A stretch of DNA of 64,000 bases, taken from NCBI GenBank assembly GCA_043753895.1, contig JAYUWK010000171.1, positions 62,001-126,000 on the forward strand, written 5' to 3'. Below, piece after piece: positions 44,374-52,201 of this stretch. Each line of letters starts with the position of its first letter. Within the stretch, counting starts at the first letter, position 1. This DNA is from WLMZ01 sp043753895 (GTDB lineage: Bacteria > Actinomycetota > Acidimicrobiia > Acidimicrobiales > Ilumatobacteraceae). The notes under the pieces were generated by a model, which made no database searches, was not told the DNA's origin, and worked only from the letters and a program-made list of their open reading frames with translations. The position numbers and the translations under genes are program-made.

Positions 44374-44559
44374 GTGAAGGCTGAGCTCGTTGAACGCTTC
44401 CGGGGCCGTTGGGTGGCACTGGACGACACCGGGAACGTAGTCGCGGACTCCGAGGAGCTTGGTGCGCTGCTCGAGCGTCTTGAGCGAGCCGGACTGCGCG
44501 CCGACACCGTGCAACGTGTTCCGGGTGCAGACGACCCGTTGTTCGTCGGGCTGAGCTGA
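44374..44559 (+). CDS. DUF5678-like small protein
   Basis: This 61-residue protein reads VKAELVERFRGRWVALDDTG, then SEELGALLERLERAG and DDPLFVGL. The GRWVALDD...PLFVGL pattern is that of DUF5678 domain proteins, function unknown. The start is GTG 44374. It is 13 bp upstream of the retropepsin-like gene; such pairs recur in actinobacteria and archaea. Confidence 0.72.
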   Translation: MKAELVERFRGRWVALDDTGNVVADSEELGALLERLERAGLRADTVQRVPGADDPLFVGLS

Positions 44560-44572
44560 CCGACCATCGTCG

Positions 44573-45040
44573 ATGGGTGATACGTGGGTTTACCACCACC
44601 AGGACCTTGGAGAGCCGGTCCACGTCGATGGCTCGCCAATCTTGCGGCCAGTGGTGCCATTAATCGTGGGTGCTGAGCTTCCGGCGGTGCTCGGCGTGTT
44701 GGACTCCGGCTCGCCGATCTCGGTGGCGAGCGCCGACCTCTTCGCCTTTCTCGGCGTCGATATCGAGGCCGACGACCCGTTGTACGAGATCCCCCTGAGC
44801 GTGGGTGGAGGATTCGAGCGGACACCAGTCTTTCGTGTTCGCCTACGACTCAGCTCGCCGGTTGACCACGCTCATGGTGTGTCGTGGAGTCTCGATCTTG
44901 GAGCGCGCAGCCGATGGCGTTTGCCGTTCGCTGTGCTCCTGGGCCAGCGGGGCTGGTTTGACTCCTTCCCGACCCGGATCGACGCGACGACATCCACTGT
45001 CGAACTCCCCGTCGGTTCTGCAAGTGACGTCGAGTATTGA
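44573..45040 (+). CDS. Retropepsin-like aspartic protease-fold protein
   Basis: The 155-residue protein has one aspartic protease signature, VLGVLDSGSPISVASADLFA (catalytic D-S-G), and a C-terminal FAVLLGQRGWFDSF strand-turn like the LLG motif of retropepsins. A dimer would form the active site. Substrates are unknown; the upstream DUF5678 gene is the likely partner. The region 45041-45116 holds nothing recognised. Confidence 0.78.
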   Translation: MGDTWVYHHQDLGEPVHVDGSPILRPVVPLIVGAELPAVLGVLDSGSPISVASADLFAFLGVDIEADDPLYEIPLSVGGGFERTPVFRVRLRLSSPVDHAHGVSWSLDLGARSRWRLPFAVLLGQRGWFDSFPTRIDATTSTVELPVGSASDVEY

Positions 45041-45116
45041 GCACTTCTGTCGGCTGTCGGCCACTCGACTCGTAGGCCTCGGTCACCGAGAACACCAATG
45101 ATTCGACCGTGCAGCG

Positions 45117-45606
45117 TCAAGGCGCAAGCAGGGAGTCGGCTCTAATTGCGGCGTCCTCGTCGTCACCGGGCAGGACGTGGGCGTACACCTTCAAGGTGAC
45201 CCCAACATCGGCGTGGCCGACTCGTTGCGACACAACTTTCACCGGCACTCCGCTGGCGAGAGCAGCCGTCGCGTAGCTGTGCAGAAGATCGTGCAACCGG
45301 ATTGAGGGCAACTCGGCGCGCTTGGCGAGATCGACGAAAAGGTTCGAGAAGGCCTCGGGGTTTGGTGGCGAGCCATCGACGTTCGTCACGATCAGACCGC
45401 CGCGATCCGCCGGCCAGGAGACGCTCGGCATTCTGTTGGCGCTTCCATGCCCGCAGTGCGCTCGCAGTGGCCGGTCCGATCGCAATCGTTCTGTTGCCCC
45501 GAGCGGTCTTCGGAGTCGAGGTCGCGATTGTCGTCCCGTACCGAATACGCGTCGAGCGAATCGTCACCGCACCGCCGTCGAGGTCAACGTCTGACCATCG
45601 CAGGCC
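45117..45606 (-). pseudogene. Tyrosine integrase, C-terminal remnant
   Basis: Frame one (45606-45405) reads GLRWSDVDLDGGA, then TPKTARGNRTIAIGPATA and QQNAERLLAG. After a frameshift near 45405, frame two gives GLIVTNVDGSPPNPEAFSNL, LPSIRLHDLLHSYATAALAS, SQRVGHADVGVTLKVYAHVL. These are the catalytic half of phage-type integrases. The HxxR Arg is Leu (HDLLH); the Tyr (KVYAHVL) is kept. The N-terminal half is missing, replaced by the helicase end. Inactive. Confidence 0.88.
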
Positions 45607-48214
45607 AAGCGTTGTGTGATGAGCGCGTTAGGTCCGCTGGTCAGGCGGCGTACCGGATCGAGGGCGTCTCGTATGCCGTCCCAGGTTTCGGCCTCTGAGG
45701 ATTCGAGCTGAGCGATTCGTTCGTCGAGGTCGACGATCGCATCGGGTTTGTTCGACAGGTCGGGCATCGGGAGATTGGAGCCGAGCAAGGCGTCGCTTTC
45801 GGCTGCTCGTTCGGCGAGGAGCTCATTGGCGCGGGTGGCGAACGCCTCGCCGTCTCTCGGCCACCAGGCTTCGATCGAGTCGTACGGGCTGTCCATCCGG
45901 TCGACTCGGCCGACCCGTTGTTCTGCCACGCGAAGCGCGGTTGGTAGGTCGAGGTGCACGATCGCCGACGCGCCTTGGAGGTTGAGCCCCTCGTTCATTG
46001 CGTCGGAGCAGAGGGCGATGGCGGACTCATGGGAGTCACGCGCGAATAGCCGCTCAACTGTGTCGCGGTTTGCCTTGTTCGCTCCGGTAGCGACGACGAC
46101 TCGGCGCCCGGCGCCTTCGAGCATCGGCGCGAGCGCAGTCAGGGTGATGAGGTGATGATCGAATGCGAGCACACGATCATGCTTCGCGGCGAGGTCCGCG
46201 AGCAGCTTCGCCTTGCGTTGCTCTCGTGCAGGGGTCAGCCGACTAGCTGCATCGAGCATCGCGACATAGGCGTTCCGCTCCGTTCTGCGGTGTTCGCGCC
46301 ACGCCTCGAGGTCGGTGAGCCAGCTCGGCACGTCGCAATCGAGTTTCACCTCCGGTGGATTCGACTCGGCACGACTCCTCAACCGGCCGATCATGTTGCC
46401 CGTCGGTTGAGCCTTGAACGACTTTGAGAGACCGAAGCGGCTCGCGGCCTCGATCGTGCCGACAAGGTGTTCCACGAGCGCGGCCCTCGACGAACGCATC
46501 GCACCGAGCACATGGTGAGCAGCCAGCTCTCTCGACGCCGCAAGCCGGAATTGCAACCATCGCTCGTCGGTGTACTCGTGACGCAACGCCTTGGGAACCA
46601 CGAGCGTGGTCTCCAATTGCGCCACACCGGTGAGCGCTCTGGCGAGCACTCGTATCCTCCGCGCCGCCTCCTCGTCGTCGGCCGTCTCTCCCGTGTCGTA
46701 GGCGTGTGCGTCGTGGCGCGGGTAGCGACACACCCGGCCCGTGTCGGGATGGCGGTAGGCGTCGGGTTCCCGGTCGACGAGCTCGTTCAACGCGCTCTTC
46801 GTGCGTCGCACCGTGAAGCGCTGAATCTCACGTCGGAGCTTGTCCCGTTCCGCACTCGACATCGCCGCGTCTGCACCTCTGCGCCGATCGAGCCGCTCGA
46901 GTACGGCGAGCGCCTCATCATCGAAGTTGTCGGCGCCGAGCAGGCCGACGAGCTGCAGCAGGTCGGCCGCGCCACGGTTGATCGGTGTGGCGGTGAACAA
47001 CAACACGTGATCGGCCAAGCTGTCGCGAACCTGCCGGGTGCGGTTCGTACCGCGGCTGAGGAAGTTGTGCGACTCGTCGACCGCAAGGATCTGCGCCTGG
47101 CGAACAGCCTCTTCTTTTGCCCGGGGTCCGTCGGTCGCTCCCCGGCTCAGCAAACCGTGCGACACCGTGTTGATCGTGAGACCGCACGACACCGCCTCCC
47201 GGTACCAAGTGTTCTCCACCGCCGGCGGGCGGGCACACCAGTACGCTCAAATCACGTCGGACGCTCCCGGTGCTCCACAGTCTGTCGCGGACGGCGCGAA
47301 CAAGGTGGGCACCCATGCGCGTCTTGCCGGAGCCGGTGGCGTCGGCGACCAGCACGCTGCCCACGTTCTCCGCGATCCATAACGCCTGGGCTATCCCGAC
47401 CACCTGTGACGGCCAGAGCCGCTTGCCTGCCGCGTCGCCCGCCCAAGTAGCGGGCAGCCCAGTCACCCTCCAGCAAGTCTGCGCATGCCCGAGCCAACGC
47501 CTCCTGCCACGAGACGAACCGCAGCAACGCCATCAATAGCTCACGGAACTGCTCATCCCAAGACGCACCGACGCTCCACAGATTCTCGGCGACCTGGACC
47601 AACTCGTCATATCGGCTCGGGTCTGTCGCCCGTTCGAATCGGGCGTTCGCCTCGATCTGGTCACCCAGACCAGCGCCGGTGAAGTTGCTCGACCCGACCG
47701 TTCCGGCCGCCGCACCGACGTATATCTTCGCGTGAAGCCGAGTCCGTCCGTGGACGAAGCTGACCCGGAGTCGGCCAGCGTCAAGCAGTTCGATCGCTTG
47801 GACCGCCTTCGCCGACGAGCGAAGCGAGATCCCGTGCTCCTCCAGCCAATACTTCCGGACCTCCTCTGTGAACGCTGCTTCGGCGGAAGCGAAGCTCGAA
47901 CGCTCCGTGGCGAACGGCTCGGATCCCATGAGCACGCGCAAAGAACCCTCATGCTGGCGGTGCGCCCACGCAGCGGCCAGATCGATCAACTCTCCGATCG
48001 ACGAGAAGCCGGCGATGACCAATGGATCCTGCGACCCGATGAGGTCACCCCAAACCTGATGACGAACCCGACTTGCTGCGTGGTTCACCGGGAAGCGTGA
48101 AGGCTCCCTCCATCGACGACTCGCCAACTCCGTTGTTAGGTATGCCGTCGGATCGAGGGAGAACAGATCTGCTGGCAGTTGCTCGCCGGGGCCTCGGCGC
48201 CGAGGTCGCGCCAT
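45564..48214 (-). pseudogene. PLD-like nuclease-SNF2 helicase fusion, broken by two frameshifts
   Basis: From 48214 the frame encodes a PLD-like domain (RLHAKIYVG with the HxK pair, GSSNFTG). It shifts near 47455 to a frame with LWPSQVVGIAQALW and Walker A ADATGSGKTRMG, and near 47219 to the last frame with ILAVDESHNF (DEAH-like box), LLFTATPIN, SDAMNEGLNLQGA and EQRVGRVDRMDS. The intact protein would have about 880 residues. The last 15 codons run out of frame over integrase DNA. It resembles defence-type helicases; no partner genes of a known system are present. Confidence 0.82.
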
Positions 48215-48330
48215 GGTCAGACCTCGTCTCCGGTGGGCTGCACCCGACGCGGAACACCTGGGCTTGGTGATGCGGCGCCGTTTCCAGGCCGCAGCTGTCC
48301 CAGGTCAACATCACAATCTGCCGGGAACGC

Positions 48331-48355
48331 CGATCTGTCCGGCGCAGACAGATCG
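48331..48355. promoter_or_regulatory. 9-bp inverted repeat between helicase and nucleotidyltransferase genes
   Basis: CGATCTGTC-CGGCGCA-GACAGATCG (48331-48355) is perfect. It lies in the 175-bp gap between the helicase remnant start (48214) and the nucleotidyltransferase stop (48390), both on the minus strand. It could be an operator for the helicase or a transcript-end hairpin. Confidence 0.4.
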
Positions 48356-48389
48356 CCGATCGAGACAAATCGACTCCACCCGTGCTCTG

Positions 48390-49193
48390 TCACAGCGCGC
48401 TCATGAGGTCGCCGGTCAACGTGATGAGGGTGAGGGTGAGCTCCTCGCGGTCGATGATCGCCCTCGTTGCCCGAACTGCCAATTCGATGCCTGCACCAGA
48501 TCGGGCGCCGAAGAGGACCCGAAGCTGCTCGATTGCGGCGGCTGTCACTTCGCCCGCCTCCCGCGAGTCTCGGAGGCGGATGAGTCGTCCCGCGAGATCG
48601 TCGGTCGGGATGGCTTGGAGCAGTCGGAAGACGTCGAGTGCGTCCTTGTCGCGCACTCGGTCGTCGGTCGTCGTTCGCTCCCAGATCTTGTGGGCCTTCG
48701 CCACGATCAATGCACCCGGCCCGGCGACGTTCATTGTCACGGTGCGATCGTCGGCGCCGTCGAGTGAGCCGATTGTGAGGAGTCCGCGATCGACTCGGGC
48801 GCCTTCCAGCCCAAGCGCGCGTCGTGCCACCCGACGCCCATGTGCACCGAGGTCGGCGCCTCGGGTGCCGGGTCCGGCGAGGGCCTCGGGCACCATGACG
48901 TCGACGTACACACCGGCAGGAGTACGCCATCCGCCGGGATGTTCTCTTGGTGTGAAACCGTGCGCTTCGAGTAGTTCGGCCAACAGTGGCTCGTCGCTCA
49001 GCAGCGCGGGCTCGACGCTGAAGTCGGCGTCGGTAGAGAACTCAGCGACGACCAGATCGGCCGCGCCCGTGTGGAGGTAAATGGCCTGGGCGCCGACCAG
49101 GATGATCGAATCGAGGTGAGGTGCCAGCGCCTCGGCAGCGTCGAGCAACGCGGCCCTAGCGCGGATGTACTGCTCATCGAGTTCGCCAGCCAC
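48390..49193 (-). CDS. Nucleotidyltransferase-fold protein, AbiEii-like toxin candidate
   Basis: This 267-residue protein has SIILVGAQAIYLHTGAADL followed by FSTDADFSVEP, the G-x-x-A...D-x-D pattern of nucleotidyltransferases, then VDVMVPEAL and a helical C-terminus. GTG 49193 lies 20 bp inside the end of the upstream AbiEi-like gene, so the pair is translationally coupled like type IV toxin-antitoxin operons. Toxicity is inference. Confidence 0.78.
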   Translation of the reverse strand: MAGELDEQYIRARAALLDAAEALAPHLDSIILVGAQAIYLHTGAADLVVAEFSTDADFSVEPALLSDEPLLAELLEAHGFTPREHPGGWRTPAGVYVDVMVPEALAGPGTRGADLGAHGRRVARRALGLEGARVDRGLLTIGSLDGADDRTVTMNVAGPGALIVAKAHKIWERTTTDDRVRDKDALDVFRLLQAIPTDDLAGRLIRLRDSREAGEVTAAAIEQLRVLFGARSGAGIELAVRATRAIIDREELTLTLITLTGDLMSAL

Positions 49194-50250
49194 GTTCGTT
49201 TCCTTTCATCCATACGAGGAGCTCCTCGCCTTCCGACGGATCTCGGCCGGGGCCTGTGAGGAGGTCGACTGCAAGCTGGGTCGGACTGACGCAGACGGTG
49301 CCCTCCCGGCTCGTTGTTCGATCGAAGACCACGTCGTCGTACGGCTCGAGGAGCCAGACGTTCGCGCCGCTGTCGGCGGGTCGAAGGTCGAGCCGTTCCG
49401 ACCAACCGATGACATCGTTGACGTAGATCGCTGCGAGGCGAGTCGGCGCGACGGGGGAGAAGCGTTGGGCGGCGAACGCGCCCGTCACCGCGTATCCACG
49501 TTTCAGCTTGCCCAGCTTGGTGGACAGCGCTGCGAGGCCACGCGGCTCCAGAAAGGTGTTCACCTGGTTCGTGGAGGTGATGTCATAGTCCTTGGCCCAG
49601 CGCCGGATGACTCCCTCCCAGTCGAGGTCGGTGATCGGGCCTCGTCCTTCTTTGGTGATGAGCCCGTCGCGGTCGAGCAGGTCGACCGTTCGTGACAGGG
49701 AGCCGAGTGGCACATTGGCTCGCGTAGCAAGCTCGCGAATGCCATACGGTGGCTGGAAGTCCAGCAGCGCGCGCAACGCTCGGCCGGCTCCTCGACCTTT
49801 GAGGGTGCGAAGAGTCTCGTCAGAGGGCCAGGGATCCTTCGTGGCGCCGCCCTGCTTGATGAACAGCGCCGGCCGCTGCGCACGGATCAGGATGTTGCCC
49901 GTGCTGTCGATGTAGTTCGCGTTGAGGTTCGCGATCTGCTCTCGTGCCGTCTCGCTGAGGAAAGGGGCGACCACGACAAGGGTGGCATCTTTCAGCCCGA
50001 CCTGCTCGGCGTACGACCGCAGCTGCATCACCGCGTCAGCGGCATCACGGGGCACGAGCGTGCGCTTCGCCTCCACGATGAGCGACGCCTCGGCACCGTC
50101 GGGACCCTTCACGACGGCGATGAGGTCGGGTCGCCCTCGTCCCGCTGGCTCGGCCAGCGTCGTTATCGTCCAGTCGTTCGGGAGCAAGGCTTCGATATTG
50201 CGCACGACCTGACGAAGCAGGCGAGCTTCAGTTGGTCGTTGTGTTGCCAT
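49174..50250 (-). CDS. AbiEi-like regulator/antitoxin with PD-(D/E)XK-like N-terminus
   Basis: The 358-residue protein has an N-terminal region with RGRPDLIAVV and LIVEAKRTL (Asp and E-x-K spacing of nuclease-fold proteins), ANLNANYIDSTGNILIRAQ, then a winged helix YGIRELATRANVPLGSLSRT and a C-terminal part ending near EELLVWMKGN. The layout matches AbiEi-type regulators paired with AbiEii toxins. ATG 50250 is chosen because a palindrome lies just upstream. Confidence 0.78.
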   Translation of the reverse strand: MATQRPTEARLLRQVVRNIEALLPNDWTITTLAEPAGRGRPDLIAVVKGPDGAEASLIVEAKRTLVPRDAADAVMQLRSYAEQVGLKDATLVVVAPFLSETAREQIANLNANYIDSTGNILIRAQRPALFIKQGGATKDPWPSDETLRTLKGRGAGRALRALLDFQPPYGIRELATRANVPLGSLSRTVDLLDRDGLITKEGRGPITDLDWEGVIRRWAKDYDITSTNQVNTFLEPRGLAALSTKLGKLKRGYAVTGAFAAQRFSPVAPTRLAAIYVNDVIGWSERLDLRPADSGANVWLLEPYDDVVFDRTTSREGTVCVSPTQLAVDLLTGPGRDPSEGEELLVWMKGNERGWRTR

Positions 50251-50295
50251 GATGAGTCCTTGTCGAGGTTCGATCTCTGTTCCATGAGTGTATAA

Positions 50296-50355
50296 GTTCC
50301 GGTGCAACCGGAACAAGGCCATTTCCGGAACACTTCTAACGGAACTTCTAACGGA
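50296..50355. promoter_or_regulatory. Promoter region with palindrome and tandem repeat before the AbiEi-like gene
   Basis: GTTCCGGT-GCA-ACCGGAAC (50296-50314) is a perfect 8-bp inverted repeat. TTCCGGAA follows at 50323-50330. ACTTCTAACGGA occurs twice in tandem at 50332-50343 and 50344-50355. Autoregulation by the winged-helix protein starting at 50250 is likely. Confidence 0.55.
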
Positions 50356-50469
50356 CAAGGTGATACAGAGCGTTATCCACAGCCACCAGGTGACAAGATG
50401 AGATTGCAAAAGCCCTGGTAGATGCGACTAAATGGCACAGCGCATCACAGGGTGACAGCACCTTTCCAC

Positions 50470-50516
50470 GGCTCATAACCCGAAGGTCGCAGGTTCAAAT
50501 CCTGTCCCTGCCACCA
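50470..50516 (+). tRNA. tRNA-Met 3'-half fragment (att-site remnant)
   Basis: The segment has the anticodon loop CTCATAA (CAT), the T-arm GCAGGTTCAAATCCTGT, an acceptor CCCTGCC, A and CCA. The 5' half does not form a D-arm or a matching acceptor strand, so it is not a working tRNA. Such fragments are left by tRNA-targeting integrative elements. It lies inside the selC island. Confidence 0.8.
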
Positions 50517-50760
50517 ATTGTCCTGTCTCAGGACATAGGAAACGATCCGTTGACCGGCGTCGCGAATGGTGACGGTGGAGCGTGTCGATGGCTCTGAGAA
50601 CGTCCAGACGTCGCCGTCGACGGTTGGGGTGTATTCGGGATGGAATCCGGCGTTATCGAGAATCGTGTGAAGTACCGCCGTTGGCCTCGTCGTAGCCGAT
50701 GATCTCGGTGCCCCGGACTCCCGCGTGCCGACAACTGCGTCCCAGCGGGATCTTTCACCA
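50517..50760 (-). pseudogene. Broken gene of unknown family
   Basis: Two minus-strand frames carry coding-like segments: GTEIIGYDEANGG, and after a shift near 50675 LHTILDNAGFHPEYTPTVDG followed by VWTFSEPS. The frame then runs into the tRNA-Met fragment, creating an artificial tail. I recognise no family. It is best seen as a gene fragment cut at the tRNA-like junction. Confidence 0.35.
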
Positions 50761-51165
50761 TCAGCGTGCGGACGCGTTGGCTGTGTCGATCGCGTCGACA
50801 AGGTCAGCCTTTGACATCGCCCACCGCCCGCGGATGTCGAGCCGGGTGGCCACCTCGAGCAAGTGCGCCTTGGTGGCCCGAGCGTTCACCCCGCCCGCGG
50901 TTTTGACCGGCCTCGTTCGGGCTTCCACACCGGTCTTCGCGTCCTGATCGTCGCTCGGACCGGGCTCGTCCTTGGGCTCCCAGTGATCGCCAACCTTTTC
51001 GAATGAGTGCTTCAGCGATCCGAACGCGATCCGATGGGCAGCCTCACCGTCGCCGTGGTCTTGCTCAGCGGACTCGAGGGTGTGCATGTAGGTCGCCTGT
51101 GCCTTGGCGGGCGACCGCTTCAACGTCGCCGGAAGCCGTTCCTTCTCTTGTTTGTTGAGCACCAT
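50761..51165 (-). CDS. ChaB-family protein with Rho N-terminal-like (SAP-type) end
   Basis: This 134-residue protein has ChaB features: LPATLKRSPAKAQATYMHTL, HGDGEAAHRIAFGSLKHSFE and VGDHWEPKDEPGPSD. A linker leads to a C-terminal helix-extended-helix segment, ARATKAHLLEVATRLDIRGR followed by MSKADLVDAI, which binds nucleic acid in other proteins. ATG 51165 follows AGGAGG. Its role in bacteria is unclear; ChaB was linked to cation transport only by locus. Confidence 0.85.
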   Translation of the reverse strand: MVLNKQEKERLPATLKRSPAKAQATYMHTLESAEQDHGDGEAAHRIAFGSLKHSFEKVGDHWEPKDEPGPSDDQDAKTGVEARTRPVKTAGGVNARATKAHLLEVATRLDIRGRWAMSKADLVDAIDTANASAR

Positions 51166-51360
51166 GACGTTCTTCCTACCTCCTGCAATATTCGAACGGC
51201 TTCGTTGATTGTCGCCACAGATGGCGCACGAATACGGTTTCATCGACGTCGACGGTTCGCAGCCGGACGCTTGGGCTACGCCCTGAGAGCGAACGTCTCT
51301 GCAAAACCCTGCGGTTGATCAGAGTGCTGCCTAGAGCCGTTGATGTTTTCTCGGCGACGT

Positions 51361-51671
51361 TCACGAAGCTCGGTGTTCATAGTGGCGTTCAGGCCGAAAG
51401 TCGCCTCGTCCGTCCGGTGTCAGGTCGAACATGTTGCACATCGGATCGAGTAGGTCGAGGTGACGCCAGTTCCGCTCGTGAAGACGTAATCGGTGCTGAC
51501 CAGCCCACCGTGCGGCGGGCCCCGGCGTTCGAGCGCCACGACCTCCAACCGCCGGCGAAGTCCCATCTCCTGTTCAAGGAGTTGGTTGCGAGCGATGCGG
51601 TACTCGGTCGATTCGTTGGGGTACTTGGTCCCCTTGCTCGTCGAGATCGTTGACGTGGTGTTGTCGGACAA
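51361..51671 (-). pseudogene. DUF899-family (thioredoxin-like) gene remnant
   Basis: The start segment YPNESTEYRIARNQLLEQEM followed by LRRRLEVVALERR ends in DYVF, as in DUF899 N-termini. After about base 51475, another frame gives WRHLDLLDPMCNMFDLTPDG and RGDF, the DUF899 C-terminus, ending at 51361. The thioredoxin-like centre of over 100 residues is lost. A non-functional scar. Confidence 0.7.
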
Positions 51672-51961
51672 AAGTATCCTCCACTGATAGATGGAGCGGG
51701 GTACCCAGAATCAGGCGTCGTCAAACAGCGGCAACCACCCGTGTGGATAAACGCAGATCTGGGATTCGGCCCGCGTGTCTACCTTTACACCGCGCCGTCG
51801 TGACAGTGGTCACGGATTGGTCACAGATTGGTCACAGAAAATTCAGCACAGGCCGATATCAGGCAACATCAAGCAGGACTCGAGCTGACAAGAAACTAGC
51901 TTTGACCTGCTTGTATTGAAATTAGTTGATACAGGGCGACACAGGGCAACACCCCCGGATT
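51672..51961. other. Non-coding end of the island with right arm-type repeats
   Basis: The 290 bp between the DUF899 remnant and attR hold no credible gene. TGGTCAC occurs at 51807-51813, 51818-51824 and 51829-51835 (11-bp period), matching the two copies next to attL. The rest shows nothing I can name. Confidence 0.6.
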
Positions 51962-51991
51962 CGGGTTCGATTCCCGTCCACCTCCGCCAAA
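51962..51991 (+). repeat. attR core (copy of selC 3' end)
   Basis: These 30 bases are identical to 43314-43343. The sequence before them does not form a tRNA, so this is a bare attachment-site copy that marks the right end of the island. Confidence 0.9.
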
Positions 51992-52020
51992 CACTCTCCC
52001 GATTGCCGAGGAGAGACGCG

Positions 52021-52188
52021 AAATGATGACCGGGCCGGCTGTCTGCGCCAGAATAGTGTTCTCGGAGCGTTGTCGCGCACAGATGTAGACCGGCCAAGCG
52101 GGACCAAATGTCGAAATATTGACCGTGAACATGCTGAACGCGCCAGAATGATGACCGGCGCGGCGCTGTGCCCGCAAAATGTTGACCG
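52021..52188 (+). repeat. Array of six spaced ~12-bp repeats upstream of the Fic gene
   Basis: Copies related to AAATGTTGACCG occur at 52021, 52051 (diverged), 52081, 52114, 52146 and 52177, spaced 30-33 bp, about three helical turns. IS21-family elements carry multiple spaced terminal repeats of this kind, but no transposase is present. A cooperative operator for the Fic gene at 52202 is the alternative. Confidence 0.6.
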
Positions 52189-52201
52189 ATGAGAAGGACC
52201 G

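Larger units (their letters stand above)
43314..51991. mobile_element. selC-integrated genomic island, degraded
   Basis: The 8.6-kb segment is bounded by perfect 30-bp direct repeats: the 3' end of selC at 43314-43343 and a copy at 51962-51991. Inside are a broken integrase, a broken helicase, AbiE-like modules and accessory genes. Copies of TGGTCAC at 11-bp spacing lie just inside both ends, as expected for integrase arm sites. With no intact integrase it is probably immobile unless helped. Confidence 0.88.

Noticed and set aside
45564..48214. Calling the PLD-helicase a DISARM system
   Set aside because: No DrmA or DrmB-like DUF1998 gene or methyltransferase lies nearby, and the gene is a single frameshifted fusion.
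50445..50801. Protein tail GQDLNLRPSGYEPW in a 118-codon minus-strand frame
   Set aside because: It is an antisense read of the tRNA-Met fragment, so the frame's end is not real coding sequence.
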